Origin: Paracidovorax cattleyae
GTDB taxonomy: Bacteria; Pseudomonadota; Gammaproteobacteria; Burkholderiales; Burkholderiaceae_C
Direction: 5' to 3'
NCBI RefSeq assembly: GCF_900104515.1
Contig: NZ_FNJL01000026.1
Location: 1-64,000, forward strand
DNA length: 64,000 nucleotides
Shown one piece after another: positions 50,564-59,437 of this stretch; the first letter of the stretch is position 1; the number at the start of each line of letters is the position of its first letter. The notes beneath the pieces were generated by a model that saw only the letters and a list, made by a program, of their open reading frames with translations, ran no database searches and was not told where the DNA came from. The position numbers and the translations under genes were made by a program.

Positions 50564-52051
50564 ATGACCACGTCCGACACCCTGCAATCCATCGACGCGC
50601 GCACCGGCCAGCCCCAGGGCGAGGCCTGGAACGCCTCCACCCCAGCGGCCATCGACGCCGCCGTGGCTACCGCCGCACAGGCGGCAGACGCCTTCGCCGC
50701 CCGTAGCGCCGCAGACCGCGCGGGCCTGCTTCGCGCCCTGGCCGACGCGCTGGAATCGCAGCGCGAGACCCTGGTACCCATCGCCGACCGCGAAACCGCC
50801 CTGGGTCCGGTCCGCCTGAACGGGGAACTGGACCGCACCGCCTTCCAGCTGCGCGGCTTTGCCGCCGAGCTGGAGCGGGGCGCGGCGCACGCGGTGGTGG
50901 ACGATCCCGCGGCGCCCGGCGCGCCGCCGGCCGGCCGGCCGCACCTCACCCGCGTGCGCGTGCCCGTGGGGCCGGTCGCCATGTTCTCGGCCAGCAATTT
51001 CCCGTTCGCGTTCTCGGTGCTGGGCGGGGACACCGCTTCGGCGCTGGCGGCCGGCTGCCCCGTGGTCGTGAAGGCGCACCCGGCCCATCCGGAGCTGTCC
51101 CGCCAGACGGCGCGCCTCGCGCAGCAGGTCGTGGCAGCGCAGGGCCTGCCCGAAGGCGTCTTCCAGTTCGTGGAGGGCGGATCGGTGGCGACCGGCGTGC
51201 AACTGGTGCAGGCCCCGGCCATCGCCGCCGTGGCCTTCACCGGCTCGTTCAAGGGCGGCACCGCCCTGGCCCGGGTGGCGGCGGAGCGCTCCCGGCCCAT
51301 CCCCTTCTACGGCGAGCTGGGCTCGGTGAATCCGCTCATCGCCCTGCCTGCGGCACTGCAGGCCCAGGGCGCCGCGCTGGCGGAAACCCTGGCCGGCTCG
51401 ATCTGCCTCGGCGCGGGCCAGTTCTGCACCAGCCCCGGTGTGATCGTGGTACGCCGGGACGCCTCGGGCGATGCGTTCGTGCAGACGCTGGCGGACAAGC
51501 TCCAGGCGCTCGCGCCGCACGCCATGCTCTCGGCCGGCATCCGCGCGCACTTCGACCACGGGGTGGGCGCGTGGAGGGCCCACGGCAAGGTCAGGCCGCT
51601 GGTGGACGGCGCGGCCGCGCCCGGCGCTACGCCGCGGCCCTTCCTGGCCGAGGTGCAGGCGGCGAATTTCATCGCCGACGCTGCGCTGCACGAGGAAGTC
51701 TTCGGATCCGCCGCGCTGGTTGTGCGCACGGGCTCGGCCCAGGAAACGATCGACGTTCTGCGCGCCGTCGGCGGATCCCTCACGGTCACGCTCTGGGGCG
51801 CGGGCGACGACACGGAGGACAACCGCGCACTGGTGCGCACCGCCACCCAGGTGGCGGGCCGCGTGCTCTTCGCCGGCGTGCCCACCGGCGTGGCCGTCAC
51901 GGCCGCCCAGCACCATGGCGGCCCCTACCCCGCCAGCACTGCGCCCTTCACCACGTCGGTGGGCTACGCGGCGATGGACCGCTTCCTGCGCCCCGTGGCG
52001 CTGCAGGATGCGCCCGGATGGCTGGCCGCGCGCAACGGCGTTCCTTGCTGA
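50564..52051 (+). CDS. Aldehyde dehydrogenase, 2,5-dioxopentanoate (alpha-ketoglutarate semialdehyde) type
   Basis: A 495-residue NAD(P)-dependent aldehyde dehydrogenase. SASNFPFAFSVLGGDTASALAAGCPVVVKAHP is the signature of the ketoglutaric semialdehyde group. Catalytic Glu lies in PFYGELGSVNP and the nucleophile Cys in GAGQFCTSPG. It oxidises the 2,5-dioxopentanoate formed from L-arabinose, D-xylose, glucarate or hydroxyproline to 2-oxoglutarate. ATG 50564 follows CAGGAGACATTC. It is divergent from the IclR-SMP-30 fusion gene across 194 bp, which fits control by a sugar-acid-responsive regulator. No dehydratase or other pathway gene is adjacent. Confidence 0.87.
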   Translation: MTTSDTLQSIDARTGQPQGEAWNASTPAAIDAAVATAAQAADAFAARSAADRAGLLRALADALESQRETLVPIADRETALGPVRLNGELDRTAFQLRGFAAELERGAAHAVVDDPAAPGAPPAGRPHLTRVRVPVGPVAMFSASNFPFAFSVLGGDTASALAAGCPVVVKAHPAHPELSRQTARLAQQVVAAQGLPEGVFQFVEGGSVATGVQLVQAPAIAAVAFTGSFKGGTALARVAAERSRPIPFYGELGSVNPLIALPAALQAQGAALAETLAGSICLGAGQFCTSPGVIVVRRDASGDAFVQTLADKLQALAPHAMLSAGIRAHFDHGVGAWRAHGKVRPLVDGAAAPGATPRPFLAEVQAANFIADAALHEEVFGSAALVVRTGSAQETIDVLRAVGGSLTVTLWGAGDDTEDNRALVRTATQVAGRVLFAGVPTGVAVTAAQHHGGPYPASTAPFTTSVGYAAMDRFLRPVALQDAPGWLAARNGVPC

Positions 52052-52100
52052 GAGAAAGAGGGGCGGCCCCGACTGGCGGCTCCAGGATGCGGTAGCGGGA

Positions 52101-53273
52101 TCAGGACCGGCCGCCGTCGGATCGGATGGCGGCACTTCGTCCACAAGCCAGGGCCGCAGCCGCCAATACCACGGCGGGAATACCGTAGAGCCAGGGCGTC
52201 GGCAGCACCGGCAGCAACAGCCCGGCGGCCAGCGGCCCGAGCCCTGCACCGATGTCTCGCCAGACGGATCGGGCCGCCAGGGCACGGACGCGATCGGCCC
52301 CGGGATGGTGCATGGCGACGATGGGTGCCAGCAGCGGCAGTTGCAGGGCTCGCAGCAAGACGATGGCCGCGGCACAGGTCCACAGCCACCCTGTTCCGAA
52401 GCCGACGAGGGCCACGGCCGTCATGAGCGAGAAGACGACGAGCAGCCGTTCCGCACCCCACCGGTCGGCCCAGCGGCCACCGACCGGACCGAGAACGATC
52501 TCGGAGCCATACCGGACAGCCAGCAGCACGGCTGCGGCCGTCAGCGCACTGGAAGGCCACAACGCCTGGCCCAGCACGGTCAGGCCGATGAGAAACAGGC
52601 CGTCCAGCGCGAATCCCTCCACGAAGGACCATGTGTCCAGGGCATTCGGACGCGACGGCCGGGTGCGCACCGCGCCCATGCCGGGGTGAGGCTGTGCAGG
52701 CAGCATGCGGGCAGCCCACAAGCCGCCCAGGGCCACGAGGGTCAGCGCCCCCAGAACCCAGCGCGGTCCTGCCAGCTCGCTCAGCACGGCGGCCGCCGGC
52801 AAGGCGATCACGGGCCCCAGGGCGATGAAGGCGCGCGATCTTCCGGATCGCGCCGATGCACCGGCCGCCGACGATGTGGCCAGGACCTGGGTGGAAAGGT
52901 TTAACGCAGCGAACGCCATGCCCCAGAGCAATCGCAGCGGCAACAGCAGCCAGAAGCCACCCAGGGTGGCATTGCCCAATGCACAGACAGCCGCCGCCGC
53001 GACAGCCAGGGTGCAGACCCTGCGGTCGCCGTATCGGGCATAGAAGCGTGCGACCCAGCCGTACCCGGCAATGCGCACCAGGCGGTTGGCTGCCAGCAGG
53101 ATCCCCGCCTCCACCAGGGTGATGCCCCATGCAGCGCCGTGGACGGGAAACAGCAGATACAGCACCACGTCCGAGGGCAGCGTGGTGGCCAGCGCTATCG
53201 CGGCGTTTCTGGAGTCGCGGTCAGCGGCTTCGGGCGTGTGGGAGGCCGTTGCTGCGGCACTGGTCGTTTGCAT
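52101..53273 (-). CDS. MFS transporter, drug/small-molecule efflux-like
   Basis: A 390-residue major facilitator with about twelve helices. The segment ARYGDRRVCTLAVAAAAV carries an MFS A-motif-like turn, and ALAARSVWRDIGAGLGPLAAG is the C-terminal-half counterpart. Helices are rich in Ala, Leu and Val. No aromatic-acid DGFD motif is present, so export of a small toxic compound is a plausible role. ATG 53273 was preferred because a GTG start further upstream would place the coding region in the operator shared with the divergent lysR gene. The substrate is unknown. Confidence 0.8.
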   Translation of the reverse strand: MQTTSAAATASHTPEAADRDSRNAAIALATTLPSDVVLYLLFPVHGAAWGITLVEAGILLAANRLVRIAGYGWVARFYARYGDRRVCTLAVAAAAVCALGNATLGGFWLLLPLRLLWGMAFAALNLSTQVLATSSAAGASARSGRSRAFIALGPVIALPAAAVLSELAGPRWVLGALTLVALGGLWAARMLPAQPHPGMGAVRTRPSRPNALDTWSFVEGFALDGLFLIGLTVLGQALWPSSALTAAAVLLAVRYGSEIVLGPVGGRWADRWGAERLLVVFSLMTAVALVGFGTGWLWTCAAAIVLLRALQLPLLAPIVAMHHPGADRVRALAARSVWRDIGAGLGPLAAGLLLPVLPTPWLYGIPAVVLAAAALACGRSAAIRSDGGRS

Positions 53274-53326
53274 GACCGCATCGTGGACGCTGCGGAACGC
53301 GTCGACAAACGAGTTTGTTGACGGCA

Positions 53327-53351
53327 CATGTGTGCAAAAATCTCACACATG
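53327..53351. promoter_or_regulatory. LysR-type dyad between MFS and lysR genes
   Basis: CATGTGTG and CACACATG, perfect 8-bp arms with a 9-bp AT-rich centre. It is the most symmetrical element of the divergent gap and probably the regulator's binding site. It overlaps the first codons available to the lysR gene, which argues for a start at or after 53349. Confidence 0.6.
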
Positions 53352-54236
53352 GCCATGGCGCTTCCCCCCCTCAATGCGGTACGGGCCTTCGTGGCCGCAG
53401 CCAGGCACCAGAGTTTTTCGCGGGCAGCGCAAGAGCTCCACGTGACCCACGGCGCCGTGAGCCGGCAGATCAAGGGGCTGGAAGAAGACCTGGGTGTCGC
53501 CCTCTTCGAACGCCGGGTGCGGCAGGTGGTGCTCACGGTGGAAGGCCAGGCGTTCTACTCGCAGGCCGAGGCGGGCCTGGCCCTGATCGGCCATGCGGCC
53601 ACCGCCCTCAGGACAGGGGTGGCGAGCCGTGCCGTGCGGATCAATGTGAGGCCGTCGTTCGCCGTGCGCTGGCTGATCCCCCGACTGCCGGACTTCGTGG
53701 CCAGGCACCCCGGCATCGAGCCGGAGGTCATCACCAGCATCGCCGCCCCCTCCCACGCTTCCGAGGAATTCGACGTGGCCGTGCGGCGCGGGCTCCAGGG
53801 GTGGCCGGTGTCATTGCGGGTGGCACCGTTCCTGGAGGACGAGGCATTGGCCGTGGCCTCGCCGGCCCTGCTGCAGAGCGCCAGCCGCCCTGTCGAATCC
53901 CCGCGCGACCTGGCGGCGTTCGTGTTGCTCTGCGCCCGTTCCAGGAAGGGTGACTGGGACGACTGGTGCCGGCGGGCAGGCACAGGCCGGCTGAAGGCCG
54001 CCGGACGGCTGCACCTGGACCACCTGCACCTGATCTTCCAGGCCGCCGTCGACGGGCTGGGCGTGGCCATGGCACCGCGCTCGCTGTGGGGCAACGATCT
54101 CAAGCAGAAACGGCTGGTGCCGCTGCTTCCCGGGTACGCCCTGCCGCTGGAGCGCTACTACTATGGCATTGCACCGGGCGCCTCCGAAGAAGCCCGCTGC
54201 TTCGTGGCATGGCTGGAGGAGGCGCAGCGCATCTAG
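53349..54236 (+). CDS. LysR-family transcriptional regulator (GcvA-like)
   Basis: A 295-residue LysR protein. The head is LPPLNAVRAFVAAARHQSFSRAAQELHVTHGAVSRQIKGLEEDLGVALFE, the GcvA/AmpR-like type with THGAVSRQIK. The C-terminal effector domain is intact (RINVRPSFAVRWLIPRLPDF, DVAVRRG). It is divergent from the MFS gene, with a strong dyad between them, so it likely controls that transporter and itself. The start was placed at 53349 because the dyad covers the alternative ATG 53328; 53355 is also possible. The ligand is unknown. Confidence 0.85.
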   Translation: MAMALPPLNAVRAFVAAARHQSFSRAAQELHVTHGAVSRQIKGLEEDLGVALFERRVRQVVLTVEGQAFYSQAEAGLALIGHAATALRTGVASRAVRINVRPSFAVRWLIPRLPDFVARHPGIEPEVITSIAAPSHASEEFDVAVRRGLQGWPVSLRVAPFLEDEALAVASPALLQSASRPVESPRDLAAFVLLCARSRKGDWDDWCRRAGTGRLKAAGRLHLDHLHLIFQAAVDGLGVAMAPRSLWGNDLKQKRLVPLLPGYALPLERYYYGIAPGASEEARCFVAWLEEAQRI

Positions 54237-54368
54237 CCGCCGGCGACCGGCGCGAAGGCGGCGCGCGCAGCGAACATGGCGCTTGATGCACGGCAATGGC
54301 GGGCCCCCGCCGCCGCGCCCACAATGGGCAGGCTCCCACTTTTTCGCGCCCTGCGCGTTCCGCCCGCC

Positions 54369-55700
54369 ATGCCCGAGATGCCCGCGCCTGCTTCCGCCTC
54401 CGCCCTCTTGCCGCAACCGGCCGCGACTGCGGCTGTGCACGACTGCGATGTCCTGATCGTGGGCGGCGGCCCCGCAGGCCTGTCGCTGGCGGTCTCGCTG
54501 GCGCAGGCGGGCTTCACCGCCACGGTGGTGGAGCGGCAGTCCGAAGCCGCTCTGGCCGCCCCCGCGCCCGACGGCCGCGAGATCGCGCTCACGCATCCGG
54601 GTGCGGACACGCTGCGGCGACTGGGCTCCTGGCAGCACCTGCTGCCGCACGAGATCGGGCGCATCCACGCGGCCCAGGTGCACGACGGCCCTGTGGGCGG
54701 CGCGCAGCCGCTGCACCTGCAGACAGCGCACGGCCCGGGCCACCTGGGCTGGATCGTTCCCAACCACGCCCTGCGGCGCACGGCGCACGCTGCGGCCCTG
54801 GCCACGCCAGGCGTGCAAATGCTGGCTGGCCGGCAGGTGGCGCATGTGGCCGTGTCGGAGGACACGGCGGAACTCGAATGCGCACCCGCCAGCGGCGGGC
54901 CGGACGGCGCCGCGCCCCTGCGGCTGCGCGCGCGCCTGCTGGTGGCAGCGGACAGCCGCTTTTCCGCCACGCGGCGGCAGCTGGGCATCGGTGCGGCGAG
55001 CACCGATTTCGGGCGCACGGTCATCGTCTGCCGCATGCACCACGCACTGGCGGGAGACGGCACCGCGCACGAGTGCTTCGGCTATGCCCGCACGCTGGCC
55101 ATCCTGCCGCTGCCCCCCGACCCCGGCACGGGCGAGCCCCTGTGCTCGGTGGTGGTCACCACCCGCACCGACGACGCCACCGCGCTGCTCGCGCTGCCGC
55201 CGGACGGCTTCGCCGCCCAGGTGCAGGCGCAGTTCGGCGACCGCTTCGGCGCGATGCGCCTGATCGGCGAACGCCATGCCTATCCGCTGGTCGCCGTCTA
55301 TGCCCGGCGCTTCAGCGGGCACCGTTGCGCACTCCTGGGCGATGCGGCCGTGGGCATGCATCCGGTGACCGCGCATGGCTACAACCTGGGCCTCGCGGGC
55401 GTGGAGCGGCTGACCGCCGCGCTGGTGCACGCGCGTGATACGGACCGCGACATCGGTGACGCCGATCTGCTGGAGCGGCACTATGCGCGGCCGCACCACC
55501 GCCATGCCTGGCCGCTGTACGAGGGCACGAATGCCATCGTGCGGCTCTATACCGACGACCGCCGGCTGCCGCGCCTGCTGCGGCGCGTGGTGCTGCAGGG
55601 CGCCCGCCGGCTCGCCCCCGTGCAGGCGGCGATCGTGGGACAGCTGATGGGAACGGCGCCCAGGTCCGGCGCCCGTGCGCCCGGCCCCGCGGGGCACTGA
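54369..55700 (+). CDS. FAD-dependent hydroxylase, UbiH/UbiM-like
   Basis: A 443-residue class A flavin hydroxylase. VLIVGGGPAGLSLAVSLAQAG is the FAD Rossmann motif. DGREIALTHPGADTLRRLG is the UbiH-type second conserved segment. GDAAVGMHPVTAHGYNLGLAG is the GD motif and is worded like UbiM, the single-enzyme ubiquinone hydroxylase of several proteobacteria. It probably hydroxylates the ubiquinone ring. The start 54369 places GGGPAG about 30 residues in; an in-frame ATG 31 codons upstream exists. A weak hairpin after the stop may terminate it. Confidence 0.75.
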   Translation: MPEMPAPASASALLPQPAATAAVHDCDVLIVGGGPAGLSLAVSLAQAGFTATVVERQSEAALAAPAPDGREIALTHPGADTLRRLGSWQHLLPHEIGRIHAAQVHDGPVGGAQPLHLQTAHGPGHLGWIVPNHALRRTAHAAALATPGVQMLAGRQVAHVAVSEDTAELECAPASGGPDGAAPLRLRARLLVAADSRFSATRRQLGIGAASTDFGRTVIVCRMHHALAGDGTAHECFGYARTLAILPLPPDPGTGEPLCSVVVTTRTDDATALLALPPDGFAAQVQAQFGDRFGAMRLIGERHAYPLVAVYARRFSGHRCALLGDAAVGMHPVTAHGYNLGLAGVERLTAALVHARDTDRDIGDADLLERHYARPHHRHAWPLYEGTNAIVRLYTDDRRLPRLLRRVVLQGARRLAPVQAAIVGQLMGTAPRSGARAPGPAGH

Positions 55701-55728
55701 ACTTTCCCCCTGCGGCGGACTCCGCCAT

Positions 55729-55749
55729 GCCGCCCTCGCGCGGCGTTTT
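55729..55749 (+). terminator. Possible weak terminator after the flavin hydroxylase gene
   Basis: GCCGC-CCTCGC-GCGGC followed by GTTTTG. The stem is only 5 bp and the T-run is short, so termination would be partial. It lies 29 bp after the stop and 78 bp before the next ATG. Confidence 0.3.
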
Positions 55750-55826
55750 GTGTGCGGGGGCGGCATGGCCCGGCCTTTTGTCACGAGGACCGGCTACCCT
55801 ATGCGCCCTTTCCGGTTCCGCACACC

Positions 55827-57563
55827 ATGAAAAACCAAGCGTCCCGCGAATTCTTTCCACGCCAGGTCGTGGATGCCGGCCCCAACCGCTGGGACTGGGC
55901 CCTGCTGCCGCTGGTGCTGGCGGGCGTGGTGCTGCTGGCCTATGGGGCGGCGCAGATGGCCCGGCCCTTCGAGATGGGCGACGTGATCCCGCTCTCGCTG
56001 GACCCCTGGCAGCTCCCCTACTACCTGCTGCGCACCACGCTGCGCATGTTCATCGCGCTGGGCGCCTCGCTGGTCTTCGCCTGCGTGTTCGCGGTACTGG
56101 CGGCCAAGTACCGGCTGGCCGAGCGGGTGCTGGTGCCGCTGCTGGACATCCTGCAGTCCATTCCCATCCTGGGGTTCCTGTCCATCACCGTGACGGGCTT
56201 CATCGCCCTCTTCCCGGGCAGCCTGCTGGGCGTGGAATGCGCGGCCATCTTCGCCATCTTCACCTCGCAGGCCTGGAACATGGCCTTCAGCCTCTACCAG
56301 TCGCTGCGCACGGTGCCGGCGGAGCTGCAGGAGGCCGCGCGCGTGTTCCAGCTCTCGGGCTGGCAGCGCTTCTGGCGGCTGGAGCTGCCCTTCGCGATGC
56401 CCGGCCTGCTGTGGAACATGATGATGTCCATGTCCGGCGGCTGGTTCTTCGTGGTGGCGTCGGAGGCGATTTCCGTGTCGCACCAGGACATCAAGCTGCC
56501 CGGCGTGGGCTCGTACATCGCCATGGCCATCGAGGCGCGCGACCTGCCCGCCATCGGCTGGGCCATCGCCTGCATGCTGGTGGCCATCCTGCTGTACGAC
56601 CAACTGCTCTTCCGCCCGCTCGTGGCCTGGGCCGACAAGTTCCGCTTCGAGGAAGGCAGCGCCGATGCGGCTCCCCGCTCCTGGCTGCTGGACTGGCTGC
56701 GCCGCGCGCGCGCCACGCAGACCGTGGCCGGCTGGTGCCAGCGGCAGCTGGGCCGCACCCTCACGCTGTTCAAGCGCAGCCATGACGGCACCTCGATCCG
56801 CGCCCGCCCGCCCGCGCCCTTGGCCCGCGCCGAGCGCGTATGGGACGCGGTGCTGGCCGCGGGGGTGCTCTTCGCCGTCGCGCGGCTGGTGCAGTTTGTC
56901 CACACCGAGGTGGGCTGGCACGAAGTGGTGCATGTGTTCACCCTGGGCGGCTATACCCTGGTGCGCGTGATGGTGCTGATCGCACTGGCGGCCGTGGTGT
57001 GGGTGCCCATCGGCGTGTGGATCGGCATGAACCCGCGCTGGGCAGGGCGGCTGCAGGCGGTGGCGCAGTTCCTGGCCGCCTTCCCGGCCAACCTGTTCTT
57101 CCCCGTGGCCGTGATGCTGGTGGTGCACTGGAAGCTGAACCCGGACGTGTGGCTGTCGCCCCTGATGATCCTGGGCACGCAGTGGTACATCCTCTTCAAC
57201 GTGATCGCGGGCGCCTCCAGCATCCCCAACGAACTGCGCCTGGCCGCGCAGAACCTGGGCCTGTCGGGCTGGCTCAAGTGGAAGCGCTACCTGCTGCCCG
57301 CCGTGTTCCCCAGCTTCGTGACCGGCGCCATCACCGCCAGCGGCGGCTCGTGGAACGCCAGCATCGTGGCCGAATACGTGACCTGGGGCGACACCACGCT
57401 GCAGGCCCGGGGCCTGGGCAGCTACATCGCGCAGATGACGGCCGCCGGCGACTTCCCGCGCATCGCGCTGGGCATCGGCGCGATGGTGGTGTTCGTGATG
57501 GGGCTGAACCACTTCCTGTGGCGGCGGCTCTACCGCCTCGCCGAAGACCGGATGCACATATGA
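55827..57563 (+). CDS. Fused double permease of an ABC transporter (NitT/TauT type)
   Basis: A 578-residue protein made of two tandem permease halves (about residues 90-290 and 395-565). Each has its own transport signature loop: AARVFQLSGWQRFWRLELPFAMPG and AAQNLGLSGWLKWKRYLLPAVFPS. Such fused permeases belong to the nitrate/sulfonate/bicarbonate uptake family. Next comes an ATPase gene with a C-terminal extension. No periplasmic binding protein is encoded in the window. ATG 55827 was chosen since the first helix begins about 25 residues later. The two halves differ clearly, so this is not a recent duplication. Substrate unknown. Confidence 0.85.
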   Translation: MKNQASREFFPRQVVDAGPNRWDWALLPLVLAGVVLLAYGAAQMARPFEMGDVIPLSLDPWQLPYYLLRTTLRMFIALGASLVFACVFAVLAAKYRLAERVLVPLLDILQSIPILGFLSITVTGFIALFPGSLLGVECAAIFAIFTSQAWNMAFSLYQSLRTVPAELQEAARVFQLSGWQRFWRLELPFAMPGLLWNMMMSMSGGWFFVVASEAISVSHQDIKLPGVGSYIAMAIEARDLPAIGWAIACMLVAILLYDQLLFRPLVAWADKFRFEEGSADAAPRSWLLDWLRRARATQTVAGWCQRQLGRTLTLFKRSHDGTSIRARPPAPLARAERVWDAVLAAGVLFAVARLVQFVHTEVGWHEVVHVFTLGGYTLVRVMVLIALAAVVWVPIGVWIGMNPRWAGRLQAVAQFLAAFPANLFFPVAVMLVVHWKLNPDVWLSPLMILGTQWYILFNVIAGASSIPNELRLAAQNLGLSGWLKWKRYLLPAVFPSFVTGAITASGGSWNASIVAEYVTWGDTTLQARGLGSYIAQMTAAGDFPRIALGIGAMVVFVMGLNHFLWRRLYRLAEDRMHI

Positions 57564-57576
57564 GCCCACCCCGTTT

Positions 57577-57602
57577 GAATGTCTCACTGCGTGCAGACAT
57601 TC
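57577..57602. promoter_or_regulatory. Dyad between the permease and ATPase genes
   Basis: GAATGTCT and AGACATTC are perfect 8-bp arms spaced by 10 bp in the 139-bp gap of a same-strand gene pair. It may be an operator for a second promoter or an mRNA hairpin. There is no T-run, so it is not a standard terminator. Confidence 0.45.
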
Positions 57603-57702
57603 CATCCCCCTCTAGGGGCGCCGCCAGCGGCCTGCAGAACCTTGGTGCGCACGCAAATTTCGTGCGGTTGGAGCGACGTGTAGCGCAATGGATCATTGAA
57701 AT

Positions 57703-59022
57703 ATGACGCAACCCATCATCGAACTCCACGGCGTGGGCAAGACCTTCCGCTCTTCCGACGGCCGCGAGCGCCCCGTGCTGCAGAACGTAGATTTCACGCT
57801 GCGCGAAGGCGAGATCGTCGCCCTGCTGGGCCAGTCCGGCTCGGGCAAGAGCACCCTGCTGCGCATCATGGCGGGCCTGGTGCCGGCCGACGAGGGCGAC
57901 GTGCGCTACCGCGGCCAGCCGCTGCACGGGCCGGCACGCGCGATCAGCATGGTGTTCCAGTCGTTCGCGCTCTTCCCCTGGCTCACGGTGCAGCAGAACG
58001 TGGAGCTGGGGCTGGAAGCGCGCGGCGTGCCGCAGGCCGAGCGCGCCGCGCGGGCCGAGGCCGCCATCGAACTCATCGGACTGGCAGGCTTCGAAGGGGC
58101 GCTGCCGCGCGAGCTCTCGGGCGGCATGCGCCAGCGCGTGGGCATCGCCCGCGCCCTGGTCACCCAGCCCGACGTGCTGCTGATGGACGAGGCCTTTTCC
58201 GCGCTGGACGTGCTGACCGGCGAGCGCCTGCGCGAGGACATCCTGCAGCTGTGGCGCAGCGGCAGCATGCCCACCAAGGCCATGCTGGTGGTCTCGCACA
58301 ACATCGAGGAGGCCGTGATGATGGCCGACCGCGTGCTGATCTTCGCCAGCGATCCGGGCCGCATCCGCTGCCAGCTGTCGATCCAGCTGCCACGCCCCCG
58401 CGATCCGGACAGCCACCACGTGCGCGCGCTGATCGACGAGGTCTATGCGCTCATGACGGCCGGCGCCACGCGCCACGCGTCCGCGGCCGGAGGCGCGGCG
58501 GCGGAGCCGGCGCCCGCGACGCTCACCGACCGCCTGCCCGCCGCCGACGTGGCGCGCATGGACGGCCTGCTGGAACTGCTGGCCGAGCCCCCCTTCGACG
58601 GCCGCGCCGACCTGCCCCGGCTGGCGGAGGAAACCAGCCTCACCGACGCCGAGCTGCTGCCGGTGGCCCATGCGGTGTCCCAGCTGGGCCTGGCGGCGCT
58701 GGCGAGCGGCGACCTGCAGATCACCCCGCTGGGCCGGCGCTACGTGGAAGGAGCCCACGGCCTGCGGCAGCAAATCTTCGGCCAGCAGCTGCTGGCCCAT
58801 GTGCCGCTGGTGGCGCACATCCGCCACAGCCTGGAACAGGAACCCGCAGGCGAACTGCCGGACGTGCCCTTCCTGCGCCTGCTGAGCGAGCAGCTCGATG
58901 CCCAGGAGGCCGAGAGCGTGCTGCGCACGGCCATCACCTGGGCGCGGCATGGAGAGGTGTTCGAGTACGACTTCCGCACCGGGGTGATGCGGCTGCCCAC
59001 GGGGGAAGAGTCCTCCCCCTGA
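57703..59022 (+). CDS. ABC ATPase with AAA-associated C-terminal domain
   Basis: A 439-residue protein. The first 240 or so residues form a NitT/TauT-type ATPase: Walker A GQSGSGKST, Q-loop MVFQSFALFPWLTV, signature LSGGMRQRVGIARAL, Walker B VLLMDEAFSALD and VVSHNIEEAVMMADR. The last 150 residues (from about ADVARMDGLLELLAEPPFDG) form the AAA-associated winged-helix-like C-terminal domain, seen in this transporter subfamily and thought to be regulatory. It pairs with the fused permease upstream. The final codons ESSP and TGA lie inside a dispersed repeat, so the repeat supplies the stop. Confidence 0.87.
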   Translation: MTQPIIELHGVGKTFRSSDGRERPVLQNVDFTLREGEIVALLGQSGSGKSTLLRIMAGLVPADEGDVRYRGQPLHGPARAISMVFQSFALFPWLTVQQNVELGLEARGVPQAERAARAEAAIELIGLAGFEGALPRELSGGMRQRVGIARALVTQPDVLLMDEAFSALDVLTGERLREDILQLWRSGSMPTKAMLVVSHNIEEAVMMADRVLIFASDPGRIRCQLSIQLPRPRDPDSHHVRALIDEVYALMTAGATRHASAAGGAAAEPAPATLTDRLPAADVARMDGLLELLAEPPFDGRADLPRLAEETSLTDAELLPVAHAVSQLGLAALASGDLQITPLGRRYVEGAHGLRQQIFGQQLLAHVPLVAHIRHSLEQEPAGELPDVPFLRLLSEQLDAQEAESVLRTAITWARHGEVFEYDFRTGVMRLPTGEESSP

Positions 59023-59184
59023 GTCGCCTTCGGCGCCTCCGTGCAGCCGCCAGAGTCGGCGGCCCTTCAGGCACGTCCAGGCCTGCGCAGGCAGGCCCGG
59101 AGCCGCGGCCTTCAGCCCCCAGGGGGACGACGCTGGTGGCCCGGCGTGTCTGCTGGCATGGCCTGCTCCGCGGCCCTCTGACGG
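59014..59184. repeat. Dispersed repeat, second copy, at the 3' end of the ABC ATPase gene
   Basis: A 171-bp element matching the complement of 41311-41497 over nearly its whole length. It starts at TCCCCCTGAGTCGCC and ends at GGCCCTCTGACGG. A block of about 15 bp present in the other copy is missing around 59140. The TGA of the ATPase gene is part of it. It holds no gene. The rest of the gap to 59437 shows only one doubtful short frame. Confidence 0.85.
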
Positions 59185-59211
59185 GAGGCGCCACCGGTTT
59201 CAGCGTAGCGC

Positions 59212-59421
59212 TCAAGAGCCAGTGCTTGCCATTTCCTGAACTGCCACCACGCCAGGCGGCTTGGGCTGGGCGGCCCTCGCCTGGGCGGATCGATCCGGCA
59301 TCGCGCCGGAGGAAGGCGCAGGGTGGCCTGAAGCGGCAAGGCGCACGGGCGCAGCCCCGCCGCCGACCGGCGCGAGGCTGCCGTACAGAAGCCGTCGGAT
59401 GGGAAGGACGCGGCTCAACAT
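59212..59421 (-). CDS. Doubtful small protein downstream of the MBL-fold gene
   Basis: A 69-residue frame starting MLSRVLPIRRLLYGS after a CCGGAG ribosome-like site, 16 bp beyond the stop of the MBL-fold hydrolase gene on the same strand. The composition is Ala/Pro/Gly-rich and no family is recognised. In DNA this GC-rich such frames arise by chance, so it is listed only because of the ribosome site and the position. Confidence 0.2.
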   Translation of the reverse strand: MLSRVLPIRRLLYGSLAPVGGGAAPVRLAASGHPAPSSGAMPDRSAQARAAQPKPPGVVAVQEMASTGS

Positions 59422-59437
59422 GGTCGGCTCCGGTGGG

